A DNA stretch of 64,000 nucleotides from Hyaloscypha bicolor E. Lineage: Eukaryota > Ascomycota > Leotiomycetes > Helotiales > Hyaloscyphaceae. The stretch is taken from the NCBI RefSeq assembly GCF_002865645.1, contig NW_020194589.1, positions 3,075,750 to 3,139,749 of the forward strand. Direction: 5' to 3'. Below, one piece after another: positions 44,191 to 57,999 of this stretch. Position 1 is the first letter of the stretch, and each line of letters begins with the position of its first letter. The position numbers and the translations under genes were made by a program. The notes under the pieces were generated by a model. It searched no databases, was not told where the DNA came from, and worked only from the letters and a program-made list of their open reading frames with translations.

Positions 44191-44215
44191 AGAGAAAGAG
44201 AAGAAGAGTTATAAA
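44115..44215 (+). repeat. GA-rich low-complexity tract
   Basis: A purine run of AGAGAGAAAG-type units about 100 bp long. It is probably the expanded Lys/Arg/Glu-coding end of the preceding frame. Confidence 0.7.
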
Positions 44216-47200
44216 TCCTATAAAGAGTTACCTAAAAGAGGTATATACTTTTAATACCTAATAGTATAATATTCTCGGTTTATTTAAGCCCTAAAACATT
44301 TAAAGTAATAATTACAAGTTACTTATAAATAGATATAAATACTTATAGGTAATTACGAATAATTATAAATCCCTAAATCCCTTAACCTGACCCGTAAGGC
44401 CACCCGGTACCCGTAAGGTATCCGTAAGAAATAAAGTACTAAAGTAAATTAGCTAAGACCTTAGGATAAGTTATATTAAGTATTCTAGATAGGTTCTCGC
44501 ATAATAGAAGAATACTTAAGCCTTCTATAAATAATATACGGGAAATTCCTATATAAAACTACCCGTAAGTAAATATAGGTATCTATAGGTCTAAACTAAT
44601 AGTATAAAAGAACTAATCTTATAACTTATTAATAGTTATTATAAAGCATAAATAAACCGGGAACTACTTCCGGGAAAGGGTAATCCCTAGGCTAGTATTT
44701 ATAATAAATAGCTTAATCCGTGAAATTATCCGTAACTAGCCGTCAAAATTCCCTCTAAGTAAGCGGGCCTTAATATAATATACCCGTAAGCTTATAACTA
44801 TTATCCGGGTCCTATTACATAAATTTTCTTGCGGATATAAGTTTTATAAGAGTAGTACCGGAGCCCTAATCTTAAAAGTAAGCTAAGATAATAGTAAGGA
44901 AAAGAAATTAATATTTTATAACTATTCTATAGGTAGCTCATATAAGTTATTACCCGAAAACTCGTCCGTATTTAGGGAATCTACTAATTAGTATATCCGT
45001 AATTAGCCTAGTAAATATCTAAGAATATAAGTATTAAGCTCTGAGACTATAGTATTTAATATAGTCAAGAAATACTGCCCATAAAAGATTAATAAATCCG
45101 TAATAGTTCGGGAGAGAAGATCTAGGAAATAAATATGGCTAATTAGATCCGTAATTAATACTAGCTAGTTTATATAGTCCGGAATTACTACTATTCTATT
45201 TAGGTCTAGGTTATTAGGTAATTTACTAATCTAGTAAATAAACTTCTAGTTATTCTCGCCCTTATAGACCCGTATATTAGTCTATAAGTAAAGCTACTTA
45301 AGCCATGGCTAAATAAATAATTATTAAAGGCACGTAGTAATAATATTTACTTATAAATCATATAATATAACTAGAAAAATCTAGGCAAAGTTCTTATTAA
45401 GAATTACGGGTACTTCTCTAAAAAGAATATTATTTACTATGGACTATAAATCTATTAAGAGCTAATAAATAACCTTAAAGTAGTACTTATATTATATTAG
45501 TACCTTGTCCCAGATAATAAGATTCATAAATCAGAGAATTTATCTAAAAGTACTTTACTTTATAATAGAACTTATAAATAATTTATAAAGCTTAATTAGA
45601 ATCTTAAACTAGGAGTGAGACATATGTTTATTTAGTAATAAGAGAGCCATAATACCCGTAAATACTATATAAAAAACTATCTGCCCTTATTTATAAAAGT
45701 AATAGTAAAGTACCTTATATAAGAATATCTTACCTATATCTCCTGGCCCTTATAAGTAGAAGTAGGCTATTTACGGATCTAATTTAATAGCTATAATAAT
45801 CTCCGTAAAGTACAATTACTAATTAGGATTAAGCTAGGCTTATATTATAATTATAAGTAATACCTAGTTCTCGAGAATATATAATATAAATAAGAAATAG
45901 TACCTACTAGTCTAATTTCAGATAAAAAATAGGAGCCCGTAATTCGCAAGTAATTATTACTAGTTTATAAGCCCACGCGCGAATAAGAAAAGGCTATAAT
46001 TATAATATGAGTTAAGAAATAAAAGTAGGAAACTATTATTACGAGTAAGCTAGTACTAGAGATTATTATAAAAGTAATACTTATACCGGTTCCAGATTAC
46101 TAATAGGTCCATAATTAGTTACTAGTAAAGGCTAGTTAAGAATAATATTCGTAAACTACTCGCAAATATAAATAGAATAGCCTTATTAAAATACTAGTAC
46201 TATTCCTAATTATTTTTTACTAAGCTATAGGTAATATAAATAGCCTAATATATTAAGTAATAAATACTCTTAACTAAATATAGATCTATAAAAGACTACG
46301 GGCTGTAAATAATTATAAGTAAGAATTATAAGTAATACTATTTGCCTAAAATAGAGCTATAGTAATATATATAGCTAATCCGGTTATTATTACCCTGCTA
46401 ATAGCGCTTTCACGTGCAAGTTTTTAGAACTTATATAAAGTGGGCTAGAAACTTTAAGTATAAGTATTACTAGCTATTCTTATATATAATATTATATTTA
46501 AAGAAAGCTATTAAGATTAAATAAGTATTTGCGGTTTTTATAGCTAGGGCTATAAGAAAAATATTATCCGGAAAGTAAACTATTTACTTCTTCTTAAGAT
46601 AAATTATAAGATACTAAATAGGAAAAAATTTCTAGTATATAGGAAATTTAAATAACTACTAAATAGCCTTATATAAACTCATATAATAAGCATATATATA
46701 TTAGGTAATCTTATTATTTATAGTTATAATTATAACTATTATATAGTTTACTTTTTTATATATATACTTATAAATATACTTAATTACTTAAATTAAGATA
46801 TATATTTCTATATTAATATATAAGTAGAATTTCTAGAAAAAATACGGGTTATATGAAATAATTTAGTAATTATTATAAATAACTTACTAGTTCCAAGTAT
46901 TAGGTTTATAAACTATAAATATCTGCCTATTATTCCGGTAATAATACTCAGGATAGCTATTCTCGTGAATTATAATATGGTCCGTAAAAGCCTTTAGGAA
47001 CCTCTTAGAATATACTAATGGGCTATAAGCTCCTCTATAAATCATATACGGGACTCGTATATAATTTTCCCTATATAAACCGTGAGATATATTACTTATA
47101 ACTAAGGCTAGAAGCTTGCTTATAGAGTTCTATAATGGATCCAGTAGCTTAGTATATATGACCTTATTTATATACTCAGGTATATTAAACTTTATAAATA

Positions 47201-50200
47201 CTTATAAAAATAAAAATAAGTATAAATATGAAAGCTCTTATTTCTAGTACTTAATTATATAAATATAGCCCGTATATAGTTTAAAAAGGCCATTCTTGAG
47301 ATCTATAAAAAGCTCTTAAATCTTGAGTTAAAATACGCGAATAATTAGATCTAGCTAGTTTATAAGTTATAAGTTACGTAGTTCCTAGATAATCTCTAGC
47401 TATTATAAATTAGTTATAAAAGTAATAAAAAAGATAAGCTTTCTAAAATAATAAATAATAGCTATTAAATCTTAAAAAAGCTACTATATAAACTAATCTT
47501 TATTTATAAAAGAAAATAAAAGAATAAATTACTAACCTAGATTAGTTACTAAGATATCCTTACGAATAAAAATATTTATTAAATTATTATATATATTTAT
47601 ATAGATCTTGTCTTAGTATAAACGGAGCTAATTAAGAAATATAGTCTTATAAGTAATAAAAGCATTTATAATATATTACTAAAAAAGCTAGTAAGTATAA
47701 AAAAGAGATAATACCTTGTAATTATAAGTATATAAATAAAACTAGTAAAAGAACTATTACTCTAAATAAATCTATTAATAGGTATAATAAGTATCTTATA
47801 AGATTATTTTATAGTATTACTTATATTTATTATATAAAAAGAAAAATATATAATAAAATAGTATATATATTACGTGAGTAATAATTATCTAGTAAAGTTA
47901 TAGATCTTAATAGCTAGGCTCGCGGATTATAAGGAAGATATTATATTAACTCTCGTCTATAAACTCGTCTGGGAGAATTTCTGCTAGCTCTATAGTTATG
48001 AGAAGATTCTCGTGGTAATAGTTTACCTCAGACTAAAGAATTAGGCGCATTTATAGGCTAAGAAGAATTCAAAAGTAACTCATTTAACTAGCTAATTATT
48101 TCCGGACTATTTTATAAATTCATATAAAGAAATTACTATAATCTGCAAGTATCTTATAAAGGCCATAAAGAATAGCTTAATTAAGTTATAAGTAGTACTA
48201 TAACTAGAGATTAGTTATATAGTCTAAATTATAAAAAAATAACTAGATAAAGGCTAGAACTTATTATAAGCCTGGCTCTAAAGGTTCCTAGTAATAAAAT
48301 AGCTCTTTATAAATCTAAAAGTAATAAAGATTACGAGAGAGATTAGTATATGTGTCTTTAATATAGCTCACGAATATAAAAGTAAGTATAAAGTTATATA
48401 TTCTTATATTTTAATAAAAGCTATAGGCTCGCGAATTATTTTCTTTAAGAAGTACTTATAAAAAAAATAGAAATACCTGTAATTCATTTATTATTATGTT
48501 TTCTTTCTTATAATAGAGCTTAAATTTCTGATTTATACCCGTAATTACTTCTAATATCTAGTGCCTTATACTATAATTCTTATACTTAATATTTATTAGG
48601 CTAAGATTATAAGTAGGCTAATCCCGGAACCATAAATAAAAGCTAATAAGTAAGATAAGAAAAAAAAGAAAAAAAGGAAAAGGAGATAATAATAGTAATA
48701 AAATAGCCTCTACTAGCTAGCTATAAGCTATATCTAGCTTATTATAGGTTTAATGGATCCGTTTTCGAGGCCAAGAATTATTCTCGTTTATAGGAGGCTA
48801 TATAGGTCTAGTATAGGTTTATTAAGGAATATTTAAATTAATATTTATAAGAAAAAGGCACCTTATAGCCCGTTTAGCCTAAAGAAGATTAGTAATTAAG
48901 TATATAAGTTCGGGTATATGAGAATAAAGAGACCTTATATTATAAATATGTTTTATATAAATTTCCCTTAAGATTTAGGGGAAATCCGCTACGTGAAAAG
49001 TATTATCTATAACTGGTATAAAAGTATAATAGGAAAGAATTCATATTTATATAATTATAGGCTAAATAAAAGGCCGAGAAATATATAGGAAATAATAGAG
49101 AGCTTTAGTATTTCCGAAGTAAGTAATATATGAGAAATAGGCTCAAGTTTTAGTATTTCTCACGTGACTAGTTTTTTAACTTGAGTAGTCCGACTATATA
49201 ATAGTATTATATAGATTAATATTATATTTATGTATATGTCTCTATCTTAGAGCTCAATTTTTTATTTATTATACTAGTATTATAACTTATAGCTAGTATT
49301 CTTAGTAAAAAATAGCTATATTAAGTATATATATATATTTAAATAAAAAAAAAGAAATAGGAAGCTTGAGACTAAGATATAGGGTATTATGCTAATAGGT
49401 TACGTATAATATAATAGCCAGGGTACTTGGCTCTAGTAAGCTTATATAATATAAGATAATAAAAGATAAGCTTCTTATAAAAGTAAGTTAATTATACCTT
49501 AATAAATATATAAATATTAAAGCTATTATAAATTTATTAATTCTCTATATTAATAATATAAGTATCTTAATTACTAAGCCTTAAGTAGTACTTAATAAGA
49601 GCTTAAATAGTTTGTCTCTAATTCTAGAGTAATTTATAGAGTTTTATTACTATTTTAAAATATATTACTTAGCTAATAATATTTATATTTTTCTTAAGTA
49701 CTAACTTATATATTATGGATTTCTAGTAATCTAGCTTAAGGGTAATAGACATAATATAAGCTAGCCTAGCTATTACTTAGTAGTATACTTAAGGATCTCT
49801 AGTATACGAGATTTTAGTAAATATAAGATAATAGGTTTAATACTAGCTTAAATACGAATTTAAATATAGGATTTATTATATTTAAGATCTTATTTATAAT
49901 TTTCGTACCTAAACTAATTATACTAGGTATTAAAGTTATTATTAAGTAAGATATAGTATACTAGGTACTATAGTATCTCTAGCTACTATTAGCCTTTATA
50001 CCTAAGGCCTAATAAATAAAATTATAGCATAAATATCTTCGTATTTCTTAGCTTACTAAGAAAAGAAAATTACTAAAAAAAAGCTTTCTAGAAACTTTTT
50101 TATAGTAAAAATTTCCTACTAGTAAAAATAGAGCTATTATGTTTTTTTTTTTATAGAATATAAGTATATTTCATATCTTATATATCTTAATTACGTGATT

Positions 50201-50652
50201 TAATTTTTAAATACCTTAATATTTTTGAACTTTTTTATTTATTTTAAAAAAAAACTTTTCTAGACTAATTTTATAATAATTTTTGAAAGTAGCTTCTCTT
50301 AAAATATTCTTTTATAAAAAGACAGCCCTATTATTTTAGTAACTCCTATATATAGCTTTACTATTTTAAGTATAATATAGTTAGAGATAATATTCTAATA
50401 TTGCCTTACTCTAAGGTCTAGTTATGGCTTATTTCTTATTATTTTTCCTTATTATTAGTATTACTCTAGAGCTTCTTACCAAAATTTTATATCTAGGCTT
50501 TAAAGTATACTTATTTATTCCTATTATAATAAAATAATATTATAGTAGTAATAAAGAGCTTAAATTAAGCTAAAGGCTATATGCCAAGCTAAAAGCACTA
50601 GCTATATACTAAGTCACGTGCAGTAGCACCACGTGACTAGTGCCACGTAATA
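44216..50652. other. RIP-decayed repeat sequence, identity unresolved
   Basis: About 6.4 kb of AT-rich sequence with very few CpA or TpG dinucleotides but retained CpG, and stops in all frames. Long stretches still read as coding if TAA/TAG are taken back to CAA/CAG (for example around 44800-45000 and 48770-49080), so old transposon genes are likely. I found no reverse transcriptase, integrase or DDE motif I could defend. A LYINNISIL string near 49550 could be a mutated reverse-transcriptase YIDD motif, but the context does not support it. Confidence 0.5.
50612..50638. repeat. 9-bp inverted repeat around CACGTG
   Basis: Arms AGTCACGTG and CACGTGACT flank a 9-nt spacer, immediately outside the left inverted repeat of the piggyBac-like element. 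Confidence 0.6.
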
Positions 50653-50752
50653 GTTCTACTATTACTAGCTTTATATGGCCCGTATATTAAAGCGGCTTAC
50701 TTAAATTTTAGCTAATTAGAGAACTATATTCTATTTCTAAATTCCTTAATTT

Positions 50753-51281
50753 CTATTTCTTCTTATAAAATATATTAAAATAGCTATTATAATTATATAA
50801 ATAAATGTTATACTACTTATATCTAAAGAAAAACAAGTACTTACTACTTTCCCGGCCTCTATTAAATGTAATTTCGCTTAATATAATTCTTTTTCTTAGC
50901 TAATTCTTATATCTCAAGCCTTTATAGGCTATATAATATCCTTTTTTAGCTATCTTTACTAGCTTATATAATTATATAGGTATATAATTAGCTTCCTGGC
51001 TAATCTATAATATTCTTCTCTTTAGATAAATATTAGAGTTCTTCCCTATTATAAGTAAAGAACTAATTAATTGCTTCCTAAAATCCTACTAGCTCCTAAA
51101 GCTTATTTCCCTAAATTTAGGGACATTATTATATAAAGCTAGTAAATAGCAATTAATTAGAACTATATGAAGTAGCTAGTACTCTAGTACTTAGTATCCT
51201 TCTCGCTTTACGTATTATAAACTAGTATTCTAAATAGTTAGGTAATTAAACTCATTAACTATACTTATATAATAATTATAT
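50753..51281 (-). pseudogene. piggyBac-like transposase, C-terminal part (RIP-mutated)
   Basis: Read on the minus strand from 51281, the frame continues directly from the N-terminal part at 62343. It begins YYISIVNEFN after DRYN, then HIVLINCYLLALYNNVP and FREISFRS, then DFRKQLISSLL. The last third corresponds to the Cys-rich piggyBac tail (AYKGLRYKN, KRIILSEITFNRGRESS). In it most expected cysteines now read tyrosine, the result of TGC/TGT to TAC/TAT changes. Several glutamine or tryptophan codons have become stops. The natural end is probably the TAG at 50753-50755. It cannot encode a working enzyme. Confidence 0.7.
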
Positions 51282-51410
51282 TAGGTAATATATGGGAGTA
51301 ATAATGCTACTAGGGAAGGAACTAGCTAGCTATTAGTTAGCTAAGCTATTTAGGGCTTTGAGCTTAGATACTAATAGAATTATTTTGCCTTTATTTACTA
51401 TTTCCCGATA
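51282..51410 (+). repeat. 5' long terminal repeat of the Gypsy element, RIP-mutated
   Basis: This 129-bp direct repeat matches 62214-62342 without any gap. I counted 21 differences by eye, all transitions, 20 of them C to T or G to A in this copy. Its ends read TA...TA where the 3' copy has the canonical TG...CA. Confidence 0.85.
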
Positions 51411-53680
51411 TCTAATAATAATACTTATATAAATTATATTAAATAATTTTACTAACTCAAAGATCTCTAAGAACTAATTTCCCATATCCCTAACCGCTTC
51501 CGCTATACTATACTATATATTACTATTGAGATTACTACTAGTATAGACCCTTGGTTAGGCCCAGCCCTACTATATCTTACCTGTCTTCCGACGACTACAT
51601 TTCTCTCTTTTATTAAGAACTACTAAACTACTTTCCGTGACCGTAATTATTAATCCTTAGAAATCCCGCCTTTAATTACTAGCCTCTTTATACTAGGGAG
51701 GCAAGAAAGAAAAGACTAACCGAGAGAATTAGACAGATAATTTATTAAGAAAGAAACCTACTAAACCAAATCTATTAACTTGGAACTTACTAAAACTAGT
51801 AAGAATTCGGAATTCCTATAACTACTTGCTAGGAACTAGTCCGAATTCCCGGTCTAGCCACAAGATATATTACTAATTATAGTATTATTAGCTTTTATCC
51901 GAGGTCTAATAAATAATAATAAATCTTAAACTAATAAACCTAATAACTATAATACGAATCTCGCTATATCCTACTCCCCTATTACTAAAGCCTATAGATA
52001 CTAATGAATAACCTCTCTATTATTAATAATATAAGCTATTTGAGTAGAAGTATTCCCGGAATTAATTAATGAATTATGAAACTAATATTATAAATAAATA
52101 TTACTATATTACTATATATTACTAGAACCTTAGATAAAGTTCTCGAAAGATTTCCTGCTATTATATAATCTATCTATACTAATTCCCGAATATAGGAGAT
52201 ATTTCTTATTTAGAAAGAAAGATTACTAAAACTAGTAGAAATAACTAAGAGAAAAGAAGTAATTTAGTAAAGTATTATGCGAATTAAGAAAATAACCTAG
52301 TAAAGCATTATGTAAATCGGGAAAATAACCTAACTAATTTTCTGAACCCGAGTAATAATTCTCCCTAGAGGAAAAACCATACGAGAAATATTAGCCGGGA
52401 CTATATTTAGCTAGCTTATTATGCTATAATCACGCTTGTTTCTCTAATTACCCTAAATTACCGCAATTTCCTTAGAGCCCCTAATTACCTAACTATCCTA
52501 TAATTATAATTAAACTAATAGCGCAATTACTAAAATTAAAGAAAAAAACTCTAATTATATCTCGCTAACTCTTCTCGCCTAATTTCTTTCTTTAAAGAGA
52601 AATTAATAGCCAACTAATACTAATCCCTTAATAGTAATAAGAAAATAAAAGTAGGGAAATATAGGAATAATATAACCCGGTTACTATATTATAACTTACT
52701 ATAAGACTAATAGCTACTTAATTCCCTAATACTAAAATCCGTTATACTAAGAATATCTAGAAATAGGATATTATTATAATTACCTGACTTTATAATAAGA
52801 TCTAGTATAATGGCTTCCTATATCTTTAAATATACCTTACTAATACTAATTTCAGAGAAGCTCGTAATATCTTGCGAGAAATAGATATTAATAAACGCTA
52901 AGTCGCTAATAATTATACTCTAGAGATTATTTATTCTCAGAATTCCTTAATAAGCCAGGTAAATAGCTTCTTCTAATTCCTCTCGCGCTTCCGGGACAGA
53001 TTATTTAAAGAGATACTAATACTAGTACCCGCTCCTAATAATATTAATAACTAGTAATATCCTGAACTATCTTATTAGGAACTATCTCTACTATATTACT
53101 CTAAACCTGAAGCTTCTAAACCCGCTAACCGGGACTAATTTCATAATAGCCGGGAATATAATTACGGAAAATATTCTCGCTATAGTACTAACTAGTACTC
53201 TCATAACTAGCTAAGACATAATAACTACTCTTCTAAAAAAAAAATACCATAATTAATATTAGGATGCCTCTAGGCTAGCTAAATATTACGGATACTATAA
53301 ACTAATTAAAGAAGAATCCAGATATTATTGCCAGAATAGTTTTAGGAATTAAGATTATTAATTCTCTTAATTTATAAATAATAACCGCGGCCGGTTTTAT
53401 TAGAATAATATATAGGATAAGGTTTACGGTTATGGCTAATTACGAGACTATTATTATAATTACTAAGTATTTCCTAAATAATACCTAGGACCCTGGCATA
53501 AATAGGGTTATGGCTATCCTAATAATAATAATAATAATTCTTTAGAGAATAGTTACTACTATAATTAGGGACATAGTCTAAATAAGAGAGCTTACTATTA
53601 CTGCAATACACGCCATAATAATAACTATAATTATAGTTCCTATTTCCGAGGCACTTATAATAATATAAAGAGACTATAAG
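51411..53680 (+). other. Gypsy element 5' internal region
   Basis: About 2.3 kb between the 5' LTR and the first recognisable gag motif. It is RIP-decayed and AT-rich. No primer-binding site can be read with confidence, because the expected TGG would have been mutated. It may contain the start of gag or an extra frame. Confidence 0.4.
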
Positions 53681-54250
53681 TTAATGAAATTAGTTAATTT
53701 AATAAGATACTAATTACTATATCCGTAATCGCCTATTATAAGCGACTCGAGTTTCTAGTAGAAGTATACGGAGATAAACTAGTTCTTGCCACGTTATTGC
53801 TTTATATAAAGAGCAAAGCCGCTACCTGGTTTACTAGCCTAAACCTACGGATTATATATACTATAGCCAGAAATATCTAGGAGTGAATTATTTAACTAAT
53901 TAGACATTTTCATACTAATGCCTCCAAAGCCCTCTTATAAGCAAATAAGCTTATCTATATCTTTAGTAATAAAACCATAATTAATATCCGTAAATATATT
54001 ACTAAGAAATATAGCCTATATATTAAAGCCGGGAAAACTAATAAAGATCTTATAATTAGATAATTTTATAATAGTCTTAATCCCATACTAGCTACCGTAG
54101 TTACCCTATACCCTATCTATAATATAATAAACGATTTTATAGCTAAAACCTATATTACTAAGTCCTAAGCCTATAGATAATATAACTAGTTTTATATGTA
54201 TTTCCAGGTATAGGATAAGGAACTAAAGGAAGTAAGAAGACTACTAAATA
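53680..54250 (+). pseudogene. gag: gag-like (capsid) remnant of the Gypsy element
   Basis: The frame around 53750-53860 reads FLVEVYGDKLVLATLLLYIKS followed by KAATWFTSLN. This is the pattern of a Ty3/Gypsy capsid: a charged helix, then an Ala-rich helix ending in W-F. Stops and Ala/Thr changes from RIP are frequent. Borders are approximate and no zinc knuckle was identified. Confidence 0.45.
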
Positions 54251-55399
54251 ATAAGTAATTATAAATCTTATTCTAGATATTATAGACCTAGAACTTTCCT
54301 AATATCTAACTAGTATATTATATTATTCTAGCTATAATATTAAAAAGTACCTAACTCAATGAATTTATACTAGTAAACCCAGTACTAGCCAAGCTAGTAG
54401 AAATCCCGGAGATTATTATCCTAGTAGCCTGTTACCTAATAATATTAAATACTATATCTAACTAGCTAGCTAATAATAGACAAAACCCTTAATCTAAGCT
54501 AGCCTGGGCTACCTAAGACTATATATATACCAAGTATAATAACTAGTCTCATAAGAATAGTTAGTACCGATTTAATAACTAACGGGCTAATCCCTAAATA
54601 TAATAAGTTAAAGCCTTTATTATAAACGAGGAAGAATATAATAAAGATTATATACTAGTTAATTATAATACCTGGGCCTAGTATTAGTAGTATATTATAT
54701 AAGTCTAATTATAGAATCTATACTAAAGTAACTAGACCTATTAACCAGGATATATTAAGACACTCTACTTAGAGAATAGTTAGGCGGAAAACTTCTAGGG
54801 TAGCCATTTAGGGGTCGAGTATTACTAGTATAGTATACTTTATTCCTAGTATTACTACTTATAGCTTTACTAAAAAAGATACTTGCCCTCGCGAAAATAT
54901 CTCTTAATTACTTAAAAACCACATTTGGCTCTATAATCTCGCTACCTAACTATTTAATCTAGAATTCCCAAATAGCTAATACCTTATAACCGGTAAGTAA
55001 TACTTCTCTAATTACTAAAGCAGAAATATTAATAACCGGAACTAAAACATTCCTATAAATATTATATTCCCCAAAAAATATAAAACCCGGAAAACCCGAG
55101 AAAGAAATCACCCTTATTTCTATTATAAATAGTAATCTAGTTATTATTTTAAAGGTACCTAATAATTTACTAATCTTAACTAATACTATAAATGCTAGGA
55201 ATACCTGTATATTTACTTCCCGATATATCCCTTAAATATACTAACTATTATTTATTGAGCTAGATTCGGACGAGGACCCCTTATACTTTAAGGATACTAA
55301 GGAGAACCTTCTATTGCCTCTAGAGCCTCTAACTACTACCTTACTACCGGAGCCCCCGCCAGAAAACGAAATACCTTCCGAGATTCTAAGTACTAAAAT

Positions 55400-55800
55400 T
55401 CAAGGCAGAAAGTTCTCTTATATACTAAATGGCTATAAATATTAAGTTAATACACATGCTAGAGCTATTCTTTTTACTAAGGATAACTAATAATATATCT
55501 TTTATACAAATACCGGTTCTCTTACTAGTCTTATTAATAGACTTATGCTTATAAAAGCCTACTCGAATATAGTTCTTAAATAAGTACTACGGGGTAATAA
55601 GATATAGTTAATAAGTATTAGCCCGGGACCAGAGGTCTCTATATATACTAATATATTACCGAAACTACGTACTATAGATAGAAAAGATATTACCTTCCTA
55701 CCTGTTTATTATTATATAGTAGATAAATTACTAGGCGGAATTCTTCTCGGACTAAACTTTTTTAAAACTAATTACCTTAACTTTTACTAAAGTTAAAATA
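55400..55800 (+). pseudogene. aspartic protease remnant of Gypsy pol
   Basis: The motif N-T-G-S at 55509-55520 occupies the place of the retroviral D-T-G-S active site; GAT to AAT is a RIP-type change. It is followed by LTSLINRLML. A later LLGGILLGLNFFKTNYLNF stretch matches the flap end of Gypsy proteases, just ahead of the reverse transcriptase. Confidence 0.6.
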
Positions 55801-56429
55801 GTGAACTAGATTATTTTTAAATTAGTAATATAAAGAAATACATTCTTCTAAATACTAAGAAATTTGTAATTAAGCTAAAGAAAGTATTAGTTTATATTAC
55901 GGAACCCATTATAGTATTTCCTGGCCACGAAATTAATATTCCGGTAAAGTATAAAATGCTATTACTACGGGTATAGGGCTACCTAATATAACTCTTTCTA
56001 CTTACGGATATCTCACTTAGTAGATTTGGGTTACTTATAAACGGTATTATTAATGGATCCCGGCGGCTATTTCTTTTTACGAACTTTAGTAATATACTAA
56101 TCTTTATCCTAATAGGTATATGCCTTAGTATACTTGAGGAATACCTAGTAATATTAGAATTATGCGAGGTATTTCTTAATCTGGCCAAAGTCTTCTATAG
56201 TAATTAGCTATATAAGGAAGAATAATAAACGGAAGCGAGATAACTAGCCGGCTCACTATTTCTTCTATAGCTACTAGTAGATAATCCTAACATATAAGCT
56301 AATATTTCCGAATTCTGGAGACCGGGAGTTAAGAACCAAGTTCGAGATATCCTATCTAAATATAATAACCTATTCCGTAATAAGCTTAGTTATTTTAATA
56401 ATAGAGTTACTATACTTATTTCGTTTAAA

Positions 56430-57240
56430 GATAATATTAATCTTAGTAACCTTTACCAGGTACTATACCTAATGTCTAGAAAGGATATATAAGCCTTTAA
56501 TGAAATTACGGGCCTAATACGAGTAAATAAGTCTCTAGAACCTGTCTTTCTCGGGTAATCCTTACTAGTAGCCTCCCTAATATTTATTATATAGCATAAT
56601 AATAAACCACGAGTAGTTATTAATCTTTGCCGAGTTAATACTAAGCTTAAGCTAGATGCTTATTCTCTATTATAATAGGATACTATCCTTATTACCCTGG
56701 ATAATGCAATTATTTTCTCTAGTCTAGATCTTACTAAAAGCTTCTTCTAATAAAAATTAGTACCTAAGGATAAATAAAAAGTAGCTATAGTTATAGCTTA
56801 TAGGGGCCACGAATAACTTATAGTCACTACTATGGGATTAGCCATAATATCCTCTTTTTTCTAATACCATATAAAAGTATTCTTTAGTTCATATCTATAG
56901 AAATTCGTTTTAGTCTATATTAATAATATAATTATTTTCTCTAAAATAATAGAGAAATACCTTAGTTACCTAGATATTACCTTAGCTATACTCAAAAAAT
57001 CCGGTATTACTCTATTCTTATTAAAATGCCATTTCGTATAACTATCTATAATTGCCCTTAATTACTATATCTCTTAACTGGGCCTTAGTATTTTACAAGA
57101 AAAAATAGAAGTTATTAAAGCCTAGAAGTTCCCTAAAATACTCACCTAGCTAGAAATAATATTAGGCTTCTTTAGGTACTATAGAAGCTTTATTTCCTAT
57201 TATGCTAGGGTAGTAGCCCTATTAGTTAAACTAAAGATAA
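56430..57240 (+). pseudogene. pol: reverse transcriptase remnant of Gypsy pol
   Basis: RVVINLCRVNTKLKLDAYSLL (from about 56611) corresponds to the Gypsy motif with D-x-R-x-L-N and YPLP. IIFSSLDLTKSFF follows. The catalytic Y-x-D-D motif is present as Y-I-N-N at 56916-56927 (VYINNIIIFS), with both aspartates changed to asparagine by G-to-A mutation. Several stops lie in between, all explicable from CAA, CAG or TGG. Confidence 0.82.
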
Positions 57241-57469
57241 TTAGTTTTAGAAATATACTAAGATAGGGACGTAAACGAGCTAATTTTGCAGACAAAATAC
57301 TAATACTTTTATTTATATATATTCTCGAACTAAAACCTATTACCAAAAAACTAAAGAGATCTAAACCCTAGAAACTAGCCTTACTACCTAACCTAATAAA
57401 CTGGTATTACTAAGTATTTATAATACTAAAGGATAGGCTATATAATATACTAATACTTATATTTCCTAT

Positions 57470-57800
57470 TTTCTCTAAACTATTTATACTATATATTAAT
57501 GGGAGCAAGAAGCATAGTTATGGCGCTACTTTTTACTAAATTAACCTAACTAATAATAAAGAAAAACTAATTCTATACCTATCTAAAGCTCTTACTCCGG
57601 TAGAAATAAACTACTAGCTAATAGAACTAGAAACCGGAGCACTAGTATAGGCGCTTTAGAAACTATTATAATATCTTAATAGTTCTAAATTTATAATAGT
57701 AACTAATTACTCTATTATCTTAAACTCTTTCCGAGCTAAGACGGGACCAGAATAAAAAAATATTAGACTCACGAACTAGAGACTATTTCTAGTAAAATAC
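57470..57800 (+). pseudogene. RNase H remnant of Gypsy pol
   Basis: The frame reads LFILYINGSKKHSYGATFY, then LILYLSKALTPVEINY and LIELETGALV, the standard Ty3/Gypsy RNase H blocks. The first catalytic Asp (YVDaS in relatives) has become Asn. Confidence 0.7.
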
Positions 57801-57999
57801 ACTAGTTAAATAAAGTTCTAATACTATCTGGGTAAGACTTATACTAATATAAATGCACTATCTAGAGTAAAAATAGTTATTACTAAGCTAGCTCGCTAGC
57901 TTCTCGAGACTTTAGTAACCGGGGATATATTAGTACTTACTATTTTCTATATACCCGTAAATACTAAACCCAGCCAAGCTACCTAATTAGATAGAACTA

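Noticed and set aside
49540..49600. LYINNISIL string as a second reverse transcriptase (Copia type)
   Set aside because: No neighbouring reverse-transcriptase blocks could be read in any frame, and A/T-rich RIP sequence makes YINN strings easy to find by chance.
51411..51440. Primer-binding site just after the 5' LTR
   Set aside because: The sequence there (TCTAATAATAATAC) is RIP-altered; any tRNA complementarity would be guesswork.
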